A DNA stretch of 8,520 nucleotides, taken from an uncultured Phycisphaerae bacterium. GTDB taxonomy: Bacteria; Planctomycetota; Phycisphaerae; Phycisphaerales; SM1A02. Both the position numbers and the translations under genes were made by a program. Positions within the stretch are counted from its first letter, which is position 1; each line of letters begins with the position of its first letter. The notes beneath the pieces are model-generated. The model did not search any database, had not been told where the DNA came from, and saw nothing but the letters and a program-made list of their open reading frames with translations. This document shows positions 1 through 4,499 of this stretch, one piece after another. The stretch is from NCBI GenBank assembly GCA_913046275.1, contig CAJWSE010000043.1, forward strand, positions 1 to 8,520. The letters run 5' to 3'.

Positions 1-783
1 TGTTCCTGATCTTGGAAAACCAATCATAAAAATAGGATTATTATTTTGCTCAGGTATTTTATAGGTAGACCACTCTTCTTTTTTAAATTTATTAAAAAAT
101 TTTTTTCTTGTTTCGACTTTTTCTAGATATAAATCTTTATTAATATTTTTATTTTTTAATTTAAGACTTATTTCATTTGTTTTTACAAAATTAAAAAAGG
201 CTTTATCAAAATTTTTAATTTTATCATAACATTTTGCTAACGTTAAAACTCGTAATTGTTCCTGCTTAATTTTATTCGATAAAAAAGAAATCGAATCCAA
301 ATTTTCTATAGCTTCATTATATTTTTCTTTTTTATATAAAAGACTTCCTTCATATAATTTAATTATCGGATTATTTTTTAATGAAGATCTTGCTTTTAAA
401 ATTATTTCCTCTAGTTTTTCAAGATTGTTTGTTTTTTCATAAATATCCATCAAATTATGATATGATTGCAAATGTTTGGGATCTATTTTGATTACCTTTT
501 CATAAAAAATTATTGATTTTTTAAAATGCTCAAGTTGAGAAAATATTAGTCCTAAATTAAAGTTTGTAATTATATCTTCAGGTTTTAGTTTTAAGGCTTT
601 CTCATAATAAAAAACTGCTTCTTTATTTTTCCCCAATTCCTTTAATACTGTTCCAAGATTATTAATAGTTGAAATTTCATTTGGATATTTTTCTAATATT
701 TGTTTATAAAGTTTTTCAGCTAATGGTAAATTTCTTTTTTTATGCTCATTGAGAGCTAATTCAAAAAGTTCTTTAACTTCCAT
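1..783 (-). CDS. TPR-repeat sulfotransferase, C-terminal part cut off by the window edge
   Basis: The minus-strand frame is open from an ATG at 781-783 to position 1, giving 261 residues with no stop, so the gene is partial at its 3' end. Residues 1 to about 180 form tetratricopeptide repeats of about 34 residues, with repeat ends such as ALKLKPED and VIKIDPKH. After a lysine-rich linker, the last residues read IFMIGFPRSGT, the 5'-phosphosulfate-binding loop that begins the PAPS-dependent sulfotransferase fold. The family is expected to move sulfate from PAPS to an acceptor, possibly a glycan or protein, with the TPR part binding partners; the acceptor cannot be read here. The start is 9 bp after the transaldolase stop, so the two genes are probably cotranscribed. 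No Shine-Dalgarno sequence is seen. Codon use is extremely AT-rich, matching the transaldolase body and unlike everything to the right of about 1400. The fold call is firm; the substrate is unknown. Confidence 0.85.
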   Translation of the reverse strand, partial: MEVKELFELALNEHKKRNLPLAEKLYKQILEKYPNEISTINNLGTVLKELGKNKEAVFYYEKALKLKPEDIITNFNLGLIFSQLEHFKKSIIFYEKVIKIDPKHLQSYHNLMDIYEKTNNLEKLEEIILKARSSLKNNPIIKLYEGSLLYKKEKYNEAIENLDSISFLSNKIKQEQLRVLTLAKCYDKIKNFDKAFFNFVKTNEISLKLKNKNINKDLYLEKVETRKKFFNKFKKEEWSTYKIPEQNNNPIFMIGFPRSGT

Positions 784-792
784 TTATTTTAT

Positions 793-1482
793 TTAGATTT
801 TAAATTTAGATTTTTTACTATCTTCTAAAAAAGCTTTAACTGTATTTTTTGTAAGTTGATCAAAAGTTTTTCCAAAATTTTCTATTTTTTCAATTATGGC
901 TGGTGGTACAGTAATGATTTGACAACCAGTTTGTTTAGCTTGCAAATAATTATAAGGTTCTCTTACACTTGCCCAAAGTATTTCCACGTTTTTATATTTT
1001 TTTGCCAACTTTATGCTTTTTTTAATTTCTGGCACAGGGTCTTTGCCTGTGTCAGCCATTCTTCCTGCAAAAATTGAAATTATTAACTTTGTTTGCTTGT
1101 TTATCATCTTCAATATCTGAGAGGTTTGTTTGGCACTATATACTGCAGTTATATTTAATTTAATATTACTGCCATTAAGTCGCTTTATTACCTTGCCTAA
1201 AAAAATACCTTTAGAGTTTTTTACTGGAACTTTTACATATATTTGATTTCCCCAATCTTTAATTTTCAATGCTTGTTTTATAATATTTTTATGATCATCA
1301 GCAAAAACCTCAAATGAAATTGGTTTTTTAGTAAAATTAAGAATACTCTTACAATATTTTTCGTAATTTTTTGCTCCTGCTTTTCTTATTAAGCTTGGGT
1401 TTGTTGTTACTCCGTCAAGCACACCAAGTGCGGCTGCTTCACGAATTTCGTCAATATTGGCAGTATCAATGTATAGTTCCAT
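793..1482 (-). CDS. fsa: Transaldolase / fructose-6-phosphate aldolase-type protein (FSA/TalC family), apparently composite
   Basis: The 229-residue protein is close to the usual 210-225 of the small transaldolase family, TIM-barrel enzymes that make or split a C-C bond through a Schiff base in sugar-phosphate metabolism. Visible signatures are MELYIDTAN at the N-terminus (Asp6), VTTNPSL (25-31), YVKVPV with Schiff-base Lys84, IFAGR, LWASVREP and ITVPP. Whether it acts as transaldolase or aldolase cannot be decided. The ATG at 1480-1482 aligns with the family start and has no Shine-Dalgarno sequence close by. A TATCAT box lies 7 bp upstream on the minus strand. The first ~25 codons have mixed composition (CGT, GCC, GTG, GAC), whereas from about residue 30 on the codons are AT-rich (ATA, AGA, AAA, TTA). 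The composition thus changes inside a conserved motif, so the ORF may be a chimera of two orthologues. The sulfotransferase follows after 9 bp. Confidence 0.88.
   Translation of the reverse strand: MELYIDTANIDEIREAAALGVLDGVTTNPSLIRKAGAKNYEKYCKSILNFTKKPISFEVFADDHKNIIKQALKIKDWGNQIYVKVPVKNSKGIFLGKVIKRLNGSNIKLNITAVYSAKQTSQILKMINKQTKLIISIFAGRMADTGKDPVPEIKKSIKLAKKYKNVEILWASVREPYNYLQAKQTGCQIITVPPAIIEKIENFGKTFDQLTKNTVKAFLEDSKKSKFKI
1387..1416. other. Composition break inside the transaldolase gene (possible chimeric join)
   Basis: Counting 60-base lines, 1321-1380 is 25% GC (15/60), while 1381-1440 is 45% (27/60) and 1441-1500 is 42% (25/60). The line 1381-1440 itself is AT-rich only in its first 10 or so bases. 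The change falls on the codons for the strongly conserved DGVTTNPSLI stretch. Left of it lie lysine-rich, AT-rich genes; right of it everything to the window end is about 42-48% GC. The conserved DNA in this motif would be a natural point for assembly or amplification chimeras, or for homologous recombination. The exact point cannot be fixed from one sequence. Confidence 0.6.
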
Positions 1483-1489
1483 GCGGGGA

Positions 1490-1495
1490 ATGATA
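1490..1495 (-). promoter_or_regulatory. Candidate -10 box of the transaldolase gene
   Basis: Read on the minus strand this is TATCAT, followed by 7 bases and then the ATG at 1482-1480. The spacing would place transcription start at or next to the start codon, giving a leaderless or nearly leaderless mRNA. No convincing -35 hexamer is seen 16-18 bp upstream, where the sequence already lies within the first ridA codons. The call rests on position and on the similar arrangement at ridA and nfeD1b. Confidence 0.35.
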
Positions 1496-1502
1496 CCCTC
1501 GT

Positions 1503-1508
1503 TATGAT
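1503..1508 (+). promoter_or_regulatory. Candidate -10 box of ridA (TATGAT), leaderless start
   Basis: TATGAT ends 6 bp before the ATG at 1515, so the seventh base downstream, the expected transcription start, is the A of the start codon. There is no Shine-Dalgarno sequence between the box and the gene. The same box with the same 6-bp gap precedes the protease gene at 4500. A -35 element is not evident. Confidence 0.45.
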
Positions 1509-1514
1509 GTCGTG

Positions 1515-1982
1515 ATGAGCAAAATCACAGAACGAATTTCAGAACTTGGCCTCACAATTCCCATCGCACCTAACCCGGTTGCAAATTATGTCCCCGCAAT
1601 AATTGTTGGAACGGAGCTACGAACAAGCGGACAAATCCCAATAGTTGATGGTGAACTTCAATTTCAAGGTCCTGTACCGAGTGAACAAACTATCGAACAA
1701 GCAGTAGACGCAGCGAAAGTATGTGGCCTCAATGCAATTGCCGTTGCTGCTGGCGCACTGGATGGTGATCTAGAGCGAATTCAACGCGTAATACAACTTC
1801 GAGTATTCATTGCTTCAGATGCTGGATTCAAAGGCCATTCCATAGTTGCCAATGGTGTTAGTGATTTGATGGTCGAGATATTCGGCGATGCAGGCAAACA
1901 TATCCGCGTTGCGATGGGCTCGATTGGCCTTCCGCTTGGGGCGACTGTTGAGGTTGAGGCTGTCTTTGAAATCACCACCTAG
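1515..1982 (+). CDS. RidA (YjgF/YER057c/UK114) family protein
   Basis: This 155-residue protein has the Rid fold, small trimeric proteins whose best-known member hydrolyses reactive enamine/imine intermediates from PLP enzymes such as threonine dehydratase. It belongs to the slightly longer subgroup (about 150-155 residues against about 128 for E. coli RidA), with an opening like MSKITERISELGLTIP and the RTSGQIP strand. Arg131 and Glu146 (in VEVEAVF) are 15 residues apart, the same spacing as Arg105 and Glu120 of E. coli RidA, so the carboxylate-binding arginine is kept. This subgroup is less studied and its substrate is unknown. A GTG at 1512 is in frame, but ATG at 1515 fits the family start and sits 6 bp after TATGAT, as expected for a leaderless mRNA. 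It is divergent from the transaldolase with about 30 bp between starts. No terminator hairpin with a T tract is visible after the stop. Confidence 0.9.
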   Translation: MSKITERISELGLTIPIAPNPVANYVPAIIVGTELRTSGQIPIVDGELQFQGPVPSEQTIEQAVDAAKVCGLNAIAVAAGALDGDLERIQRVIQLRVFIASDAGFKGHSIVANGVSDLMVEIFGDAGKHIRVAMGSIGLPLGATVEVEAVFEITT

Positions 1983-2140
1983 AGACGCTTTTATCGGACC
2001 TTCTTTGCTTTTCTAATCCTATTACACTATTTTATGTATTGACTGCATCTGATTACCAAGCAAAGATGTATAGATATTAGTATTCTGGGGATTCTGACCG
2101 GCGTGGCAACTTTATTATCGCGATTCAGTTGACCGCACTT
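1983..2140. other. Non-coding stretch after ridA, nothing firm recognised
   Basis: This is the left part of the 461-bp gap between ridA and the first pseudopilin. A TTGACT at 2039-2044 resembles a -35 hexamer, but no good -10 lies 16-18 bp downstream (AAAGAT at 2062-2067 is the best), and a TATAGA at 2069-2074 is 24 bp away. It could hold the promoter of the structured region that follows. No coding frame here looks real. Confidence 0.3.
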
Positions 2141-2366
2141 ATTGCCCTTAATAGGGCGCAATTCATTCGCCGCACTGGTCGACATTTCGACGCTTGATTG
2201 CCCTGTTGGCAAATTAAGCATGTGCGGCGATTATCATCTTTCTACTAAAGACGAAAATCGCTACGGATTCCTGTTGTATGAGACAACTCGTATTCCGTCT
2301 TTTTCGTCACGCTACTTGCGTGTGCGATTTTGCTCTTTGTTGCAACGTGTCAGGGTTGCACACAAA
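2141..2366 (+). ncRNA. Putative structured RNA or long 5' leader with two branched folds
   Basis: The stretch is packed with short perfect inverted repeats. In order: a hairpin GCCCT/AGGGC (2144-2157); a closing stem of 9 bp, TCGCCGCAC 2167-2175 with GTGCGGCGA 2222-2230, enclosing hairpins GTCGA/TCGAC (2178-2191) and TTGCC/GGCAA (2198-2212); a hairpin TCTTT/AAAGA (2237-2251); a second closing stem of 8 bp, AAAATCGC 2254-2261 with GCGATTTT 2324-2331, enclosing a two-part arm (ACGGA 2263-2267 with TCCGT 2294-2298, then GTTGT/ACAAC 2273-2287) and a hairpin CACGC/GCGTG (2308-2322); and a last hairpin TGCAAC/GTTGCA (2341-2360), extendable by TTTG/CAAA. Each closed unit is a three-way junction. The pairs are Watson-Crick, so the strand is not decided by G-U pairs; plus is preferred because a pseudopilin gene follows on that strand. 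No intrinsic terminator follows. I do not recognise a known riboswitch, RNase P, tmRNA, SRP or 6S RNA signature. Confidence 0.45.
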
Positions 2367-2389
2367 TTCTAAAAGCAATTTTGCACTTC

Positions 2390-2408
2390 AAGAGTAGTAC
2401 AACAAATG
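2390..2408 (+). promoter_or_regulatory. Candidate promoter element before the first pseudopilin
   Basis: The 19 bases AAGAGTAGTACAACAAATG differ at only two positions from the element at 6654-6672 ahead of floA. TACAAC at 2398-2403 would be the -10 box, putting transcription start near 2410 and leaving a leader of about 33 bases that includes GGAG at 2431-2434. There is no good -35 hexamer. If this is the promoter, the structured stretch upstream is not part of the pseudopilin mRNA but a separate transcript or a DNA element. Confidence 0.4.
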
Positions 2409-2443
2409 TTCTCATCTATGTTTTATGAATGGAGATTCTTATT

Positions 2444-3457
2444 ATGAAACGCAACTCAAGAGGTTTTACCCTCATCGAACTACTCGTTGTTATCGCAATT
2501 ATTGCGCTACTAATGGGTCTACTTTTGCCAGCGCTTGCAAAAGCTCTTGGCAATGCCCGTGTCCGTAAAGACCAAGGGCAAATCAAAGGCATCAGTGCCT
2601 CATACTCTATCTACGGTGAATCTGACAAAAAACGTCAATACCCAATCCCTGGCCGAGTAAACCGAACTTCGGCAAACATGGCCGGTGGATACAATGGTGT
2701 TTACCAAGGTGCTCAGAGTGGTCAAATTCAAGGCAAAGGTGATCCAGATGACACTATCAATTGTAGTAACTGGCTTCACTCATTTATGATTGGTAACAAC
2801 TTTTATAGCCCTGACATTCTAATTAGCTCAAATGAATCAAACCCAATGGTTGCTGCTAAAGGTGATGAAGGTGCTAATCCAAACGAAGTCCCTTACGACT
2901 TTAGTATGATTGATGTCGCAAGCGATAACTACTGGGACCCAACCTTCTCATCAGATATCACTGGTGAAGGCGATCACACCATGCATGAAGATGCAACAGG
3001 CACTGGCGGCGCTCCCGATGTATGCCATACGTCATATGCAAACATGGCCCTCTGTGGCAAACGCCTAGATCGCTGGGAAGATGGCGGTAGCAATACGGTT
3101 ATTCTTGCAAGTCGTGGTCCAGAGATTCGCACAGCGAGCGACATGACAAATGACAACTTCTCTAAATCACCGACGCTTTCTCTGTACGGGCCGTCAGAAA
3201 TTTGGGAAGGCGTTTACGTTGGTGCTGATGGTTCATCGCACTATGCAAACGACTTGTGGTTTAATGATAAAGAATATACCTCGCGTGGCGAGTACACCAT
3301 CTTTAAAGACAACTGCTTCCAAGCAGAATTCACTGACTACGATAATGACGAAAGCCTTGGCAACAATGGCGGCGCGTCTGGAGACAATTGGCTAGTCCTG
3401 AACGTTGAATCAACTGAAAGTGATGTCCGTCAAGTTAACGACCTTTTGCTTCCGTAA
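2444..3457 (+). CDS. Large type II secretion/type IV pilin-like pseudopilin, first copy
   Basis: The 337-residue protein starts with a prepilin leader, MKRNSRG, cleaved before Phe8 by prepilin peptidase, followed by TLIELLVVIAIIALLMGLLLPAL. Glu12 is the Glu+5 of the mature protein and the hydrophobic helix runs to about residue 31. The mature protein would sit in the inner membrane or a pseudopilus with its large C-terminal domain outside the cytoplasm. Proteins of this layout are abundant in Planctomycetes (compare DUF1559 pseudopilins) and mostly have no known role. The rest (about 300 residues) is rich in Asp, Asn, Gly and Ser and contains CGKR and SRGPE motifs shared with the next gene. 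ATG 2444 is preferred over ATG 2429 because GGAG at 2431-2434 lies 9 bp before it, the same spacing as in the next gene, and the leader then has normal length. It is probably cotranscribed with the second copy, 53 bp downstream. Confidence 0.87.
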   Translation: MKRNSRGFTLIELLVVIAIIALLMGLLLPALAKALGNARVRKDQGQIKGISASYSIYGESDKKRQYPIPGRVNRTSANMAGGYNGVYQGAQSGQIQGKGDPDDTINCSNWLHSFMIGNNFYSPDILISSNESNPMVAAKGDEGANPNEVPYDFSMIDVASDNYWDPTFSSDITGEGDHTMHEDATGTGGAPDVCHTSYANMALCGKRLDRWEDGGSNTVILASRGPEIRTASDMTNDNFSKSPTLSLYGPSEIWEGVYVGADGSSHYANDLWFNDKEYTSRGEYTIFKDNCFQAEFTDYDNDESLGNNGGASGDNWLVLNVESTESDVRQVNDLLLP

Positions 3458-3468
3458 TTTTTGTACCA

Positions 3469-3487
3469 ACGTAAAATTTCTTTACGT
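3469..3487 (+). promoter_or_regulatory. Hairpin between the two pseudopilin genes
   Basis: ACGTAAA (3469-3475) and TTTACGT (3481-3487) form a perfect 7-bp stem with a 5-base loop. No T run follows, and the ribosome binding site of the next gene starts 10 bp later, so it is unlikely to be a terminator. It could shield the 3' end of the first cistron or set the relative levels of the two pseudopilins. A DNA-binding operator is also possible. Confidence 0.4.
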
Positions 3488-3496
3488 CTATTAATT

Positions 3497-3501
3497 GGAG
3501 G
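3497..3501 (+). promoter_or_regulatory. Ribosome binding site of the second pseudopilin
   Basis: GGAGG lies 9 bp before the ATG at 3511. The first pseudopilin has GGAG at the same distance, which supports both start choices. It contrasts with ridA and the protease gene, which have no Shine-Dalgarno sequence. Confidence 0.75.
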
Positions 3502-3510
3502 TTTCATCTT

Positions 3511-4422
3511 ATGAAACACAACACTAACAACAAAGGCTTCACACTCATTGAATTGCTCGTCGTGATGTCAATCATCGCTTTGCTCTTGAGCATCTTGATG
3601 CCAGCACTCGGTCGCGCACGTGCTGAAGCCATGCTTACAAAGGACTCTACTCAAGTTAAAGCTATTAACACTGGCTTTAACATGTGGACTCCATCACACA
3701 ATGGCCGATTTCCCACACCAGGGCTTGAAGCACGTGATTCAAACTCCGGCACGTTCTACCGTGGACGGGGTCCTGAAGCACTCATCGACAATAACCATCA
3801 AAACATGCTGTCCATGTGCATCATGCAGAACCTCTTCGATTCAGATATCGTTATAGCTCCAACAGAGCAAGGCGAATTCGTATTTGCAATCGAAGGATAC
3901 AACTACAACATTTATGATCCCACTCCACCATCAAGTCAAGAAAACTGGTCACTATGGGATAAAGATTTTGTAAACAACCTTGAATCAGGTTCGAATAATA
4001 GTTATGGCATCATGCCCCTTACAGGAAAACGTAAACAACAGAACTGGTGTGTCAGTACAAATAGCCCAACCACATTCGCTGTAATTGGCACTCGTGGTCC
4101 TGAAGAAGGCGAAGCAGACAAGTACTCAAAATCGAATCTGTTCCACGGTATTGAATCAGATTGGAAAGGTACTATTTCATTCAATGATGGCCATAATGAA
4201 ATTCTTGAAACGTTCCACCCAATCGCAACTACATATCTTGATACTGGTGGATCACCTTTAGCTGACAATATCTTCCTTGAAGAAACTGACCAGGCGGTTG
4301 ATGATGACTATATGCCAAACGGAATCACTGGTGGCGAAGGCGCTGACGTCTTCCTCACACATGTAGATGAAGTTGGCGACTTGGGCAAAGGTGGCAACGT
4401 CACTAATTTTACTCACGATTAA
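3511..4422 (+). CDS. Type II secretion/type IV pilin-like pseudopilin, second copy
   Basis: The 303-residue protein carries a prepilin leader MKHNTNNKG cut before Phe10, then TLIELLVVMSIIALLLSILMPAL with Glu14 as mature Glu+5. The body resembles the first copy. Shared landmarks in the same order are a KDSTQVKAI segment (KDQGQIKGI in copy one), FPTPG (YPIPG), SDIVIAP (PDILISS), LTGKR (LCGKR), GTRGPE (SRGPE) and a W-x-G...FND segment, here FNDGHNE. They are therefore tandem paralogues that have diverged widely, the second being 34 residues shorter. The FNDGH motif recalls the H-x9-DG region of planctomycete pseudopilins, but I cannot assign DUF1559 with certainty. The C-terminus is acidic. A strong terminator begins 22 bp after the stop, so the two genes form a unit of their own. 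The role is unknown: surface or envelope fibres, or part of a type II secretion apparatus encoded elsewhere. Confidence 0.87.
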   Translation: MKHNTNNKGFTLIELLVVMSIIALLLSILMPALGRARAEAMLTKDSTQVKAINTGFNMWTPSHNGRFPTPGLEARDSNSGTFYRGRGPEALIDNNHQNMLSMCIMQNLFDSDIVIAPTEQGEFVFAIEGYNYNIYDPTPPSSQENWSLWDKDFVNNLESGSNNSYGIMPLTGKRKQQNWCVSTNSPTTFAVIGTRGPEEGEADKYSKSNLFHGIESDWKGTISFNDGHNEILETFHPIATTYLDTGGSPLADNIFLEETDQAVDDDYMPNGITGGEGADVFLTHVDEVGDLGKGGNVTNFTHD

Positions 4423-4444
4423 GTCGCTGTTTGTTAGATTTTAG

Positions 4445-4479
4445 AAATGGACCGTAGCATCTGCTACGGTCCATTTTTT
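4445..4479 (+). terminator. Intrinsic terminator after the pseudopilin pair
   Basis: A perfect 14-bp stem, AAATGGACCGTAGC (4445-4458) with GCTACGGTCCATTT (4463-4476), has an ATCT loop and ends in six T residues (4474-4479). The GC-rich upper stem plus T run is a textbook rho-independent terminator for the plus strand. The A residues on the left side would give a weaker T run on the minus strand, but no minus-strand gene ends here. Confidence 0.93.
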
Positions 4480-4487
4480 ATTAGAGC

Positions 4488-4493
4488 TATGAT
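4488..4493 (+). promoter_or_regulatory. Candidate -10 box of the NfeD1b operon (TATGAT), leaderless start
   Basis: TATGAT is followed by exactly 6 bases and then the ATG at 4500, so transcription would begin on the start codon. This repeats the arrangement at ridA (1503-1515). The box is only 8 bp after the T run of the preceding terminator, and the -35 position (about 4465-4470) would lie inside the terminator stem. No Shine-Dalgarno sequence is present. Confidence 0.45.
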
Positions 4494-4499
4494 GCACAA

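Noticed and set aside
856..1077. Plus-strand open frame opposite the transaldolase
   Set aside because: It is a shadow of the transaldolase with a Phe/Cys/Tyr-rich translation typical of antisense AT-rich DNA.
1512..1514. GTG start for ridA, one codon before ATG
   Set aside because: ATG 1515 fits the family start and the distance from the TATGAT box; the GTG adds a single residue.
2039..2074. TTGACT ... TATAGA as a promoter for the structured stretch
   Set aside because: The spacer would be 24 bp, far from 16-18, so it is only mentioned as a weak possibility.
2141..2366. Integron attC site, CRISPR array, REP cluster or tRNA
   Set aside because: There are no GTTRRRY/RYYYAAC boxes in the right arrangement, no direct repeats with spacers, no second copy of the palindromes in the window, and no T-loop or acceptor stem pattern.
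2142..2372. Plus-strand open frame of 76 codons in the gap before the first pseudopilin, and a minus-strand one at 2027-2221
   Set aside because: No ribosome binding site, no recognisable domain, a composition that looks random, and full overlap with the dense inverted repeats.
2429..2443. Upstream in-frame ATG for the first pseudopilin
   Set aside because: It overlaps the GGAG ribosome binding site itself, and would give a longer, hydrophobic leader MEILI ahead of the normal prepilin leader. ATG 2444 has the same 9-bp spacing as the second copy.
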